Below are positions 11,342-21,347 of a stretch of DNA of 64,000 nucleotides, piece after piece. Location of the stretch: positions 82,051,906 to 82,115,905 of the forward strand of contig OZ023267.1 in assembly GCA_964006375.1 (NCBI GenBank), given 5' to 3'. The notes beneath the pieces are model-generated. The model ran no database searches. It had not been told where the DNA came from and saw only the letters and a program-made list of their open reading frames with translations. Position 1 is the stretch's first letter. Each line of letters begins with the position of its first letter. The position numbers were made by a program, and so were the translations under genes. This DNA is from Tillus elongatus. Taxonomy: Eukaryota > Arthropoda > Insecta > Coleoptera > Cleridae.

Positions 11342-14300
11342 TTATAATATTAAATCTATTTGTCTACAGAATCTATACAACAATAGGAATACATTTTTAT
11401 CATGAAAACCTAGCAGGTATGTTACATTTGCCGGGAATTTAATATTCACTGTTGTTTTTAAAGAATTTATAAGGTTAGTTCGTTGGGAATTGAATCTGCA
11501 ACATGAAAATACTACGTGATCCAAGTCACAGATAGACGTTCCATCGCAGTTGCAAAATGGAGAGTTCTCGATACCAATTCGGTGTAGATGAGATTTATAT
11601 CTACCGTGGTTAAATCTCATTCTAATTATCGTGGTTAAGATTTTTCTTGGGAAATTGAATTCTTTTATTTGATTTCCTGATGGCAATTGTGGGTAGAGCA
11701 AGCTATATCTGTTGCTTGATTTTTGGACATAAAGTTTCCATTCTTTTTCCCATAAAGCTCTTATATATTGTCTAATTTCTGGGTAGAAGTCAGTAAACGG
11801 GATATCTATTTCTTGCGATGATGTTTTAATTGATGCTTCTTTGGCAATTTTGTCCACCAATTCATTTCCAGTTAAGTTAGAGTGTCCTTTGCACCACAAA
11901 AATTTTATTGTGCAGTGTCTTTTATATTTATGGCAGAGCTGTCTAATTTTTTCTATAATGATGTTATTAATGTACTTTTTATGACTATTTTTTAATGCTA
12001 TTAATGCCGACTGTGAATCACTGATGATTACAACCTTTTCTATCTTATTTTCTGTTGCCCATTCGATGGCTTTCTGGATCCCGATCAGTTCAGCTGTGAA
12101 AATGGAAGCCTTCCCGCATATGTTATATTTTCTAGATTCGTTGAATTGTGTTAAGAAAGCTGCACCACATCCATCCCGATTCTTTGAGCCATCTGTGTAT
12201 ACCTGTAAATGATTCTGGTACTGCTTAATAATGTCATCAAATATCATTTTGTTCACTAATTGATTTTCTTCAAATTTGGGAATTTCAACATTTAGAGCAT
12301 AGTAGGTGGTCTCGTATTCAGAAGTAAATCTAATTGGAATTGTTCTTATTGAAATATTGTGTTCATATTTTATAGTATTATAGTAAGCGTCTACAAGAGG
12401 AGGATTCTTCTTCTTTGCCCAAAACTTGTTGGTTAGTGTTTCTATAAAGAGTAGGTGTAGTGTATTTATCATTTCTTGATTTCTGCTTCTCAGCTTTAAT
12501 GTATGTTTCTGCGCCAGTAATTCTAACCTTAGATGATACGGTGGTTCTTGAGCTTCAGCAAATATTGCATGAGTGGGAGTTGATTTCATGGCTCCCATGC
12601 ATATTCTAAGACATTTGAGTTGAATACGCTCTATCTTCAACATATTGGTTTTTGATGTTCCACCATACACTATACATCCATAATCTAATATGGATCTGAT
12701 AAATGAACGATAAAATAATAGAGCCACGCTAAAATCAGCTCCCCACTTTTGATTAATCGTGGATCTAAGCACATTAATGCCTCTTTCGCAACTTGATAAC
12801 ACATACCTAATATGCTCTGTCCATAATAGCTTTTTGTCGATAATGATGCCAAGATATTTGTAATTGTCTACTGTTTTAATTTGATAGGTTTGGACCTGAA
12901 TACTATTTGGCATTTTGGTTCTATGTCTAGTGAAACACATGACGGCTGTTTTGTTACAACTTATTTGGAGTTGACGTTCACTTAACCAGCCAATGACCAC
13001 ATTTATTAACCGTCTAAGTTGTAACTGAGCTTCACAATAGGTTGAGGCTGCTGTGTATACGCAGAAGTCATCTGCATATTGTAAACATTTTGTTGTCCCA
13101 TCCATCAGTTCGTGAATACCCCGAGTGTAAATATTAAAGAGTATTGGGCTCAAGAGCGAACCTTGTGGTATACCTTGTCTAATCAATCTTGGCCCGTGAA
13201 TGTTGTTATTGCTGTCCCTTACAAATATTTTTCTTTCGGTGTATAGTGATACTATATTTAAACCTACATTGTGTGGAATTCCTATGGACTTTATTTCCTC
13301 AAATAACAACTTTAAATTGATACTGTCATATGCACCCCTAATGTCGAGGAACAAGCACATAAGATATTTGTTCTCCGAAAATGCATATTGTACGTCTGTG
13401 ATCAAGTGACTGACTGCTTCCATTGTACCCAGACCCTTTCTATATCCAAATTGAGACGACGGTAGAATTTTATGATGTTCACAGTACCATTCCAATCGCT
13501 CTTTGATCATCCTTTCTAGGGTTTTTGTTATGCAGCTCATTAAGGAAATAGGTCTGTAGGAGGTTAAATTTTGTGGATCTAAATCTTTTTTAAGTAGTAG
13601 GCAGATTACAATTTCCTTCATATGTTCGACGTATTTTCCTTTCGTCCACCAGTTGTTAAAAATGCTGAGCAATTTTTTTTAGCAAAATCACTCAAATTAG
13701 CGATAATGCAATAGGTTATCTTATCTCTGCCAGGTGCTGTATTTTCTGTGTATTTGATAGCCTTTTCCATTTCTTCTTCCGTAAATGGCACACTCATGTT
13801 TTCGTAAAAATCATTTTTCTGGAAATATCCAATGTCTTCTGACACCCCTATAAATGCCAGCTCGTCAAGAAATTTAATTGCAGATTCCTTATCTGGTAGT
13901 TTATCACTATTTGTAGCATATTTATTTGTCATGGTTTTAGCGAATCTCCAAATGTCTGAAAGAGAGGTGTTTTTGTTTAAGCTACTGACGTAGTTTCGCC
14001 AAGCATCCCGGCTTTTCTGCTTCAACGCTCTTTTTACTTTTGCTTCAGTGTGTTTATATCTAATGTAGTTTTCCCAGTTTGAGACTATTTTGTACTCTCG
14101 GAGTGTCTGTTTTCTTTCTTTAACCAAATTGGAACACTCTTGATCCCACCAAATTGGTTGGCTCGGGCTATTTATTTTATGAGTTGTTTTTTTCATGGAG
14201 TAGTCGGCTGCCTGGATGATGGAGTTTAATAGATGTATGCATTCTTCTTTGTCTGTTTTTGTTCTGTTTTTTAATAAATTGTCTAATTCCTTTCTAAATA

Positions 14301-15041
14301 CCGTCCAATCTGCTGTTTTCTCCTGCCACTTTTTATATGGATTATTAGCTGCTTTTGAAATTTGTCTACCTAAGCAAATAACAATGGGATAGTGGTCAGA
14401 CCCTAATGAGTCATCTTCAACCTCCCAATCTAATTCCCGTGAAATACTTGGTGATACAAAAGTGATATCGATCATTGATGGCGTCTCCAACGGTCGTGTG
14501 ATTTTCGTTGGTGTTCCGTTATTTAAAACAACAAAGTTTGCTTCGTCTATGGCCTCTGCCAAACTTACACCCCCAGAGCTATCTCTAATTGATCCCCATA
14601 AACTGCGATGGCAGTTGAAGTCCCCACCAATGATAGTGTTATTGTTTTTAAACTGATTAAAAAATAATTTCCATGAGGTAGAGTTAATGTTGCAATTTGG
14701 AGGCTTATATACTGAGATTACATTTACGTTTATATTTCGTATGTGAACGGCGCATACGTCTACCATATCACTGGGAAAATTATCTATTTTAAGTTTGACA
14801 AATTGTAGCTCATTGCTGACTAATATCCCCACTCCCCCTGCTTTACGATCTGTTCGGTCTTTTCTGACTAGACTGTAACCCCCAAACGAGAAGTTCTCAT
14901 CGGACGGCTTCAGCCATGTTTCACTTAAAATAACTAAATCTATTTTATTATTAGCTAAAAAATTTTTGAGGTTGTTTTTTTATCTTTAATTGAATATGCG
15001 TTCCATTGCAAAATTTTTATACCACTAAGTTGACTCGTCAT
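11342..15041 (-). pseudogene. LINE-2 ORF2: endonuclease, reverse transcriptase, RNase H (two frameshifts)
   Basis: ATG at 15041 overlaps the end of ORF1. The endonuclease begins ILQWNAYSIKD and shifts frame at an A run near 14985; it continues with GGDFNCHRSLWG and DHYPIVI. The RT has TAPGRDKITYCI, then a second shift near 13670 at another homopolymer, then YRPISLMSC, FGYRKGLGTMEA, FLDIRGAYDS, GIPQGSLLSPILFNIY and the catalytic QYADDF near 13075. RNase H shows VYTDGSKNRDG, FTAELIGIQKA, SDSQSAL and GHSNLTGNE. A Cys/His cluster (CNCDGTSICDLDHVVFSC) is near the C terminus. Apart from the two homopolymer shifts the frame is open, so the copy is young or the shifts are sequencing errors. Confidence 0.85.
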
Positions 15042-16376
15042 CTATGTCTGAAATAAAACTATTCAAAAAATCATTAACTGAAGATCTAACATTAATTTCC
15101 GCTATTTTTTCCTCACTTGTGTTAGGATTCATTTGTTTGACAATATGAGAAACAAGATTAGTTACTTCGGTTATTATTCTTTCTTTGTGTTCAATTATTT
15201 CATCCCTGTATGGGTTCGGCAAAATTCCCTTCTTATGAAGTGTACTAGAAAGAGGTTTTGCTGCCTTACGTTTTTTACTATTTGTCTGTGTCATTGTTTG
15301 TGTATTTGGGACCATACTACTGTGTTGTGTTTGTGTCTGGTATTTAAGTTGCGGAATTGGTTTTTGCACGTATGTTGCTTTGAAATGACTTTGAGACGGT
15401 AAAGAAGGATACTCAGAAAAATTATCTAAAGCCTGATATCTGTTAGATGTAGTTACCTTGGCGTATGTAGGATTTTTTCTACGTTTTCTGCTTCTTTAAA
15501 TGAAAGATTTTGCGTAGCCATAATTTTTTTAATATTTTTTTGTTTAGTGAATATTGGACAATTTTTAGACACTGTAGCATGATCATTAGATTTACAATAA
15601 ATACAGTAACTTTCGTTGTCGCATTGATTTATGTCGTGATTTTCACCACATCTTTTACAAATACTATCTGATTTTTTGCAATTTCTAGTGGTATGTCCGT
15701 ATCTCAGACATTTCATACACTGCACCACTGGGTGAATGTATGGCTCAACTGGAAAGTTTACCCCATTTATTCTAATTTCGCTGGGAATTGAGTCACCTAA
15801 AAACGAAACAATAATAATCTGTCGCGGAACCAATTTAAATTCGCCTTTATCGTCTTTAATTTTTTTCATCATTCGTTTAACATCCATGATCTTTTTACTT
15901 GACTCTATTTGCTTCTTGAGATAATCTTCACTAAAATATGTATCTACAAATTTAACGACCCCCCTTTTCTCTGTATAATATTTAGGAATGTAAGCTATTA
16001 AATTATTTTTTATTAATAATTCATGATTAATAGTTTCATTTGCAGCTCTATAATTATTGAAAATAACTTTAACTTTGTTATATCCGACGATTTTAATGTC
16101 TATTATTGATTTCTTAAAAAGTTCATTAATATATAAGTGGTGTCCAACTCTAATAGGATACAATCTGCCTAAATTTTTTTCTCTGTGTTGAATGTGCACG
16201 TAATATGGGCCCTTGTCGGTTGGCTTATATTTATTTTGAAGATCTATATATTCATTAAAATTTATTTCTTTAGGAATCTCTTGTACGGAAGTTAAATTAT
16301 TATTATCACTTACCTGATTACCGGCTATCTCTACGTTGGGTGGGGCTGCCTCTGCCCCACCCACTGAATCAAACAT
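15025..16376 (-). pseudogene. LINE-2 ORF1: Gag-like nucleic-acid-binding protein (one frameshift)
   Basis: The frame opens at 16376, is intact to about 15480, then shifts at a T/A homopolymer and continues to a stop at 15025. Three Cys/His knuckles lie near residues 215-275: CMKCLRYGHTTRNC, CKRCGENHDINQC and CIYCKSNDHATVSKNC. These are the zinc knuckles of I- and Jockey-type ORF1 proteins, which coat the element's RNA. The tail is polar and Gln/Thr-rich, ending acidic. ORF1 and ORF2 overlap by 17 bases. Confidence 0.8.
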
Positions 16377-16600
16377 GCCTAAATACTAATTGAATAATTT
16401 TATAATAATTTTTTCCAGAGTTATACCTACAAATGTACAAACCAAAATAATTAAATGCCAATTTAACTTTTCACTGATAAATTATTTCTTTATTTACAAT
16501 CACTTTACACACGATAACACCCAACGTCTAGACCGTATCAACGGCAGCGATGAACTGTGGTGAATAGTAAGAGCGCAGTTCTTCGCGATCGATGGCATCA

Positions 16601-16762
16601 TCAAACACGGAATCTTTGAATATTTCTAGTTTTGACGACATGATAGCCCAGGCTTTTCAGGAACTCAATATTATCGGGACGAAGTGTACCCTTTGAACTG
16701 TCTGCCTCAACTGAAGTTGTTTTGGTGGGTGCACTTGCTTTTATATCTTTAAAGACCAACAT
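16601..16762 (-). CDS. P-A copy of a conserved 53-aa frame overlapping the capsid start
   Basis: It starts two bases beyond the penton stop codon and ends 41 bases inside the capsid frame, in a different frame. The peptide starts MLVFKDIKAS and contains TLRPDNIEFL and SLGYHVVKTRNIQR. The same length and nearly the same residues occur in P-B (40297-40458), and a version truncated to 39 residues in P-C (22066-22185). Differences between copies fall mostly in the Ser/Thr-rich middle while the ends are held. Function unknown. Its position suggests a small structural or assembly factor translated with the capsid genes. It survives intact although neighbouring P-A genes are broken. Confidence 0.5.
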   Translation of the reverse strand: MLVFKDIKASAPTKTTSVEADSSKGTLRPDNIEFLKSLGYHVVKTRNIQRFRV

Positions 16763-16763
16763 G

Positions 16764-17474
16764 CTAAGCAACCTTTATAAGTTTCAAGCGAACAGACACC
16801 TCTTCACCTTAAAAGTTGACAGGAACTGAATCTTGATCGACGATGTCGATGCTTATATTCGAAATCTCTTGCTTGTTCACCGGCAGGTAAATTAAATTTT
16901 TAGGTTCTATGTCGATTGCGTAGCCCGGATCAACCATCGGAGCAAACTTATACAGCGTATGTGAGGGTTGTTCGTTATAATAGGAACCAGACACAATATT
17001 AGTTTCGATGCGAATCTGTCTAACATCCACTATTTCAACAGGTAAATCAGATTCATAAAAGATGTCCGGTTGAAGAACTTGTTTTGAAAAGCCCAACATT
17101 CGCCCAATCGAACCATCAAATTCAAAACTGACATTTGTATAACACTTTAGTTTACATTTGATGGTATTCGGATTAGGTGTCAGAATCAGAGCCTGCTGCT
17201 TTTGTTCGTGTGTTGCTGTAGCACCAACAAGCTCATTTTGAAGTAACTCTTCCAAGTGTGTTATCTCATAGGCACTAATGGGTATCGTGATGGTCCGCCA
17301 ACCAGTTCTTTCTTTTACATGAAATTTGTTTTTACCCTCATAGATGTTGGGTATGTTGTTGTATGTGTGAAAGCCTCTCAAAGCAACAGCATAACTACAA
17401 TCCAAAGCAATTGGTGGATGGTAGTCTGACGACAGATGGGAGCTGCGATCTTTCAACACGAAGGTGTGCGCCAT
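16764..17474 (-). pseudogene. P-A penton-like minor capsid protein, premature stop
   Basis: The frame starts at 17474 (MAHTFV) and matches the open P-B gene at 39585-40295 throughout, with conserved GFHTYNNIPNIYEGKN, TIPISAYEITHLEELLQ, SIGRMLGFSKQVLQP, DPGYAIDIEPKNLIYLPV and VDQDSVPVNF. A CAA-to-TAA change at about 16809 stops it about 14 residues before the usual end, so the last strand is lost. The family is the single-jelly-roll minor capsid (penton) protein of Polintons. It lies between the protease and the 53-aa frame, the same order as in P-C. Confidence 0.8.
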
Positions 17475-17506
17475 GACTGATACACACAGGCTACTGTTTG
17501 AGTCTT

Positions 17507-17850
17507 TTATTGCAAACATTTCAAACACAAGTGACCACAATTAAATGTGTTATATGTTTGATACACATCATGATTATACAAGATGGAATAGTCTTTAAGG
17601 TAACGTTGCAGCTCCACAGGAGGCTTCAAGTTTCCATACGAGTCAAAGTACTCGACAATACCGCCACGTTTTCTCGCAGCAACCAAATGACTGCCTGGCT
17701 CCTCATGTGTTTGCAAATTCATGATAAACGATTCGTTTTTACGTGGTCCATTGCGAGGTCGCTCATCTCGCATTTATACACCTCGAAAATATGGGATTTT
17801 CATTTTACCACCAAACTTGACAAGATCTACATTTGTTAGAGGTCTTGCTG
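17507..17850 (-). pseudogene. P-A adenain-type cysteine protease, broken
   Basis: The region begins CLPARPLTN overlapping the end of the PLA2 gene and ends GHLCLKCLQ. The adenovirus-protease layout is visible: PYFRGV near the start, catalytic His in GSHLVA, Asp in YFDSYGNLKPP, and Cys in FNCGHLCLK. A stop codon interrupts it just after PYFRGV, and the Trp that normally follows the catalytic His is Leu. In Polintons and adenoviruses this enzyme processes virion proteins. The C-terminal part stays open. Confidence 0.8.
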
Positions 17851-17859
17851 GTAAACACT

Positions 17860-18450
17860 TTAGTTTTTTGGCTTTTGCAGATACAACCCATAACCGGAGC
17901 GTTGTTTCTTGAGATACAGGCCTTTGCCCAGTCTCTTGCATTTTGGCTTAAATTTCAAACCACTGCCTCTCTTACCCATCGCGATGGCTTCCATTGTTTT
18001 GTTGTAACGTTCTTCCTCCTCCAATTTCTGTTTCGCAGACTTGGCATCGTTCACGGCTTTAGTAATACCAGCAGCACCGCCACCCAGAGCTCCTAGTGCT
18101 GAGAGACCACCAAATATCAGAGGCAACAGGGGAAGGAAGCCTCCGCTTATAGGTATTGGAATATCTCGAGGTTTCTGCACCTTATTACGCCCACCAATGT
18201 TTCTAACGATTGCATGAGCTATATCAAACACAGCGTTCTCTGTTGGAATAGGGTTTCTATCTTTTATAACTTCCCCAATCAGACTTATTATGTTTTTAAA
18301 GGGAACTTTCTTCTTTGGCTTCGAGCTGATTACATCAAGACTCGCACCAAGTTTTCTGTTAACTTTCATGGTGTTTGTAACGCTCCAACTTTTCAGCAAA
18401 ACTTGCGTCCTTCTTTGTTAATAACGACCCTCACTCTGTGACACCAACAT
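17860..18450 (-). pseudogene. P-A PLA2-type capsid protein lacking its catalytic domain
   Basis: The start (18450) and the C-terminal 170 or so residues match the open P-C gene at 20147-20968, but a deletion of about 220 bp removes the Ca-binding loop and His-Asp catalytic helix. Reading from the start hits a stop quickly; the long frame restarts internally at 18399. What remains is the basic linker, the hydrophobic Gly/Ala-rich segment (GGFLPLLPLIFGGLSALG), a Lys/Glu coiled segment (AKQKLEEEERYNKTMEA) and the basic C terminus ending LYLQKPKN. It cannot be an active lipase. Confidence 0.8.
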
Positions 18451-18479
18451 TTATACTGACTGTGCGTCCCACTTGCATC

Positions 18480-18527
18480 TATATTTATATACACACACAC
18501 CAAAAATATAGTTTAGTTCAAGTCAAG
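18480..18527. promoter_or_regulatory. Divergent promoter between PLA2 and ATPase in P-A
   Basis: The ATPase (rightward) and PLA2 (leftward) genes face away from each other with about 77 bp between start codons. The gap holds a TATTTATATAC word at 18483-18493, which reads GTATATAAATA on the minus strand, so one element could serve as TATA box for PLA2. The same arrangement is present in P-C (20070-20146). Confidence 0.4.
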
Positions 18528-18621
18528 ATGCGTACCATCAAACACGCTTCTGCCTTACCTATTACAAATATAGACGATACTGTTACAGATACAGCAGAAC
18601 AACTGAGGCATGGTCCTCAGT

Positions 18622-19876
18622 AGGTATAGAAGAGGGGTTCTAACTCCGCCACCCACGACCGCCCCCGACCTAACCCGAGCACAGGGTGGCGGAGCCACTG
18701 ACCGGACCCGACCGCCGCCGACCTAACCCAAGCACAGGGTGGCGGAGCCACTGACCGGACCGGACCGCCCCCGACCTAACCCGAGCAGTTCCGCCACCTG
18801 ACACCGAACCTAACCCGAATATATCAGCCACCTGACGTCGTATTTAACCCGAACAAGTAGCGAACTAACCTGAGATGACGTAATCAAATACAAAAGCCAG
18901 CTAACCTGTATTAGGCAAACGAGGAACTGCCATTTAAAATAACATGTGTAATAAGAAGTTAATTATTAGTAATAAATATAAACCACTTGCCAAAGACACC
19001 TAACCTGAGAAGTATAGCAATTTAATCAATATATTGAATACGTAATAAATATAAACCACCTATCAAAGACACCTAACCTCAGGATTACATCAAGATAATT
19101 AATATAAAACACTAGGATGAAAAAAATTAACGCGACCGAATTAAATGAAAGCGAAATAAAACGTTATGATTTTATTTCAAACGCTTACATATTACACCAG
19201 CTGATTAACCGTTATCACAAGTCTTTCCGGTTTAGTTGAGTGGCCAGCTAATAACAGTTTAAATCATCAGCTGGGTGCGGTCATGACAATTAAAAAATTA
19301 ACTCCATCGAATTAAATCACATGCAAACAAAACGTTATGTTTTTATTTCAATCTTTTAAATATTACACCAGCTGAGTAACCGTTTCATTATCGTCGGCTT
19401 CCGGCTGATATGATAGGTGAATGCCCAGATCATATGACGGCTTTAGTTTAAATAGAGAATCGGTAGCGAATTTTCATAGAAATTATTTGGTGCAAATTAG
19501 TTTATTATAAAATTGAAATATAAGTTTTTGCTATATAGTTTTTATATTGTAAACCCACCAAATTTGTTTCTTAGACAACGGTTTAAGGTTAGAAATAAAA
19601 CATTCGATTGTAATACAATCAATTTATTAGGAGTAATAAGATTTACATACAAAATATTACATAATGGCTCTTACAATACCAGTTAGAGGTTTATATTCAA
19701 ATACACAATCATGAATAATTAAACAGTAAGCTCTAGTTGTCGGAGCAAAATTGTCTTTACTCATAAACTCCACTTTGATGTCGACTGTTGAAGACTTGAT
19801 TGATTCATTCTGGTGTTGACAATCGATTACAAATAGAGCTCGATCTTTAAACTCATCATAATTTAAAAGAGGCTTA
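18622..19876. repeat. P-C left terminal inverted repeat
   Basis: It is inverted relative to 23170-24301. The outer 200 bp are GC-rich with GGTGGCGGAG-type units repeated about every 53 bp and many CCTAACC words. A stretch of about 150 bp (about 18930-19085), containing a 75-bp tandem duplication, is missing from the right copy. The inner 220 bp (19657-19875) are the 3' end of a capsid gene, so the repeat includes coding sequence. Confidence 0.8.
19657..19875 (-). pseudogene. Capsid gene 3' fragment in the P-C left repeat
   Basis: It encodes the last ~70 residues of the major capsid protein (LLNYDEFKDRALFVID to GIVRAIM) and is nearly identical to 23180-23396 in inverted orientation. It has no start and no upstream part. 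It exists because the left terminus is a copy of the right terminus. Confidence 0.85.
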
Positions 19877-19941
19877 TAGTGGGTGTGGTAAAACAAATGT
19901 TATGTTAAATTTACATAACATTTGTTTTACCACACCCACTA
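19877..19941. repeat. Perfect 29-bp palindromic arms at the P-C fold-back junction
   Basis: Arm 1 (19877-19905) and arm 2 (19913-19941) are exact reverse complements around a 7-base spacer, TAAATTT. Both arms are ATPase sequence from the Walker A region (GTGTGGTAAAAC). Arm 1 joins the capsid fragment and arm 2 continues into the ATPase 5' part. This is the geometry expected if a replicating strand snapped back on itself. Confidence 0.85.
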
Positions 19942-20069
19942 GGACCACATATGATACATCTAACTGTGTTTGGGAAGAGAGGACCATGCCTTAGTTGTTG
20001 TTCTGCTGTATCAACAACATCGTCTATATTTGTAATAGGTAAGACAGAAGCGTGTTTGATGGTGCGCAT
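19913..20069 (-). pseudogene. P-C ATPase N-terminal fragment
   Basis: It starts at 20069 with MRTIKHASVLP and runs to SGCGKTNVM, where the palindromic junction ends homology. Only the first ~52 residues including the P-loop remain. The intact ATPase of P-B is 231 residues. It is divergent from the PLA2 gene, with which it shares a 77-bp promoter gap. Confidence 0.85.
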
Positions 20070-20146
20070 CTTGACTGGAACTAAACTATATTTTTCGAGT
20101 ATGTATATAAATATAGACATGTAAGCGGATCACACAGTTAGTATCA
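20070..20146. promoter_or_regulatory. Divergent ATPase/PLA2 promoter in P-C
   Basis: The 77-bp gap holds TATATAAATATA near 20103-20114, a good TATA box for the rightward PLA2 gene about 40 bp before its ATG, and TATTTTTC-like sequence for the leftward ATPase fragment. Position and sequence match the P-A promoter. Confidence 0.45.
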
Positions 20147-20968
20147 ATGTTGGTGTCACAGGGTGAAAGTCTTGTAAACACAGCTATTAACAAGCTACCT
20201 GTTGAGCTGCACGTTCCTGGTTATCAGTTTTGTGGCCCGGGTACTAAACTTAAAGAACGTCTTGCTATAGGTGATCAAGGTATCAATCCTTTAGATCGTG
20301 CTTGTCGAGACCACGACATCGCTTACTCTCAATCAAAACAGTTAAGTGATAGGCATCGAGCCGACGAAGTGTTGGAGAATCGAGCTTGGGAAAGAGTCAA
20401 GTCAAAGGACGCTAGTTTTGGTAAAAAGTTAGCCGCTTGGAGTGTTACAAACACCATGAAAGTTAAAAGAAAGCTCGGTATGGGTGTTGATGTAATCAAC
20501 TCAAAACCGAGGAAAAAAGTTCCCTTTAAAAACATTCTTAGTCTGATTGGAGAAGTTCTAAAAGACAGAAATCTTATTCCATCAGAGAATGCTGTGTTTG
20601 ATATCGCTCACGCAATTGTTAAACAGATTGGTGGGCGTAAGAATGTGCTGAAACCGCGAGTTATTCCAATACCTAAAAGCGGAGGCTTCCTTCCACTACT
20701 ACCTTTAATTTTTGGTGGCCTGTCAGCGCTAGGTGCTCTGGGTGGCGGTGCTGCAGGCATTGCTAAAGCAGTTAACGATGCCAAATCAGCCAAACAAAAA
20801 CTAGAACAAGAAGAACGTCATAACAAAACGATGGAGGCTATTGCTATGGGTAAGAGAGGTAATGGTTTGAAATTAAAACCAAAGTATAAGAGACTCGGTA
20901 AAGGATTATATCTGAAGAAGCAGCGTAGCGGTTATGGGTTGTATTTGCAGAAACCAAAAAACGAGTAA
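20147..20968 (+). CDS. Phospholipase A2-type virion protein (intact in P-C)
   Basis: An open frame of 273 residues. Residues about 20-70 hold a parvovirus VP1-like secreted PLA2 core: Ca-binding loop YQFCGPGTKL, then the active-site helix CRDHDIAY with the catalytic His-Asp pair. A basic linker follows, then a Gly/Ala-rich hydrophobic segment near 175-205 (LLPLIFGGLSALGALGG), a charged helix, and a Lys/Arg-rich tail. In parvoviruses this domain helps the particle leave the endosome, and some midsize linear DNA viruses of animals are reported to carry it. Gene order next to protease and penton supports a minor virion protein. It is the only catalytically complete copy in the window: P-A has lost the core and P-B almost the whole gene. 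Confidence 0.85.
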   Translation: MLVSQGESLVNTAINKLPVELHVPGYQFCGPGTKLKERLAIGDQGINPLDRACRDHDIAYSQSKQLSDRHRADEVLENRAWERVKSKDASFGKKLAAWSVTNTMKVKRKLGMGVDVINSKPRKKVPFKNILSLIGEVLKDRNLIPSENAVFDIAHAIVKQIGGRKNVLKPRVIPIPKSGGFLPLLPLIFGGLSALGALGGGAAGIAKAVNDAKSAKQKLEQEERHNKTMEAIAMGKRGNGLKLKPKYKRLGKGLYLKKQRSGYGLYLQKPKNE

Positions 20969-20970
20969 GA

Positions 20971-21331
20971 TGTTTACCAGCAAGACATCTAACAAATGAA
21001 GATCTTATGAAATTTGCTGGTAAAATGAAAATTCCATATTTTAGAGGTGTATACATGCGAGATACTTTACCATCGAATGGGCCACGCAAGAATGAATCAG
21101 TTATCATGAATTTGCAAACAAACAAGGAACCTGGCAGTCATTGGGTTGCAGTTAAGAAACGTGGTGACACAGCCGTGTACTTTGACTCATATGGAAACTT
21201 GAAGCCGCCAGTTGAGTTGCAGCGTTACCTTAAAGACTCTAATATACAATCATGATGTGTATCAGAAATATAATACTTATAATTGTGGCCACTTATGTTT
21301 AAAATTTTTAAATAAAAGACTTAAACAGTAG
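20971..21331 (+). pseudogene. P-C adenain-type protease, frameshifted near its C terminus
   Basis: The reading frame overlaps the end of the PLA2 gene by sequence context. It has no ATG before 21007, where MKFAGKMKIPYF begins. Landmarks: PYFRGVYMRD, catalytic His in GSHWVAV, Asp in YFDSYGNLKPP, and Cys in YNCGHLCLK. A small deletion near 21240 (relative to P-A) shifts the frame before the Cys motif and gives an early stop at 21255. The family processes capsid precursors in adenoviruses and Polintons. The lack of an early start codon is shared with P-A and may mean the true start is 21007 or that translation depends on PLA2. Confidence 0.8.
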
Positions 21332-21347
21332 TATCTGTGTTTCACTC

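Larger units (their letters stand above)
10701..16557 (-). mobile_element. LINE-2, near full length, inserted in the P-A capsid gene
   Basis: An 11-bp target duplication TGGTGAATAGT brackets the insertion (10690-10700 and 16558-16568); one copy restores the capsid frame seen in P-B. Transcription is leftward: 5' UTR 16377-16557, ORF1 16376-15025, overlapping ORF2 15041-11342, 3' UTR 11341-10701. The 3' UTR has an A-rich, almost pure A/C tract on the minus strand (seen as T/G at 10988-11180) and ends in a short ACC-repeat tail rather than a long poly(A). RNase H in ORF2 points to the I superclade rather than Jockey proper. Confidence 0.85.
9568..16641 (-). pseudogene. P-A major capsid protein, split by LINE-2
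   Basis: The start codon is at 16641 and the stop at 9568, but LINE-2 (10701-16557) sits inside, about 28 codons from the start. The coding parts are 16568-16641 and 9568-10700. They match the open capsid gene of P-B (40418-41623) over its length, including the segments YELNNKEVERVRDP, VWFLFSFFHHFKGVLCGKH and the C-terminal GIVRAIM. Besides the LINE there are frameshifts near 10560 and 9960, and a nonsense codon near 9722 (TAG for CAG). The family is read as the Polinton double-jelly-roll capsid protein. This copy is dead. Confidence 0.8.
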
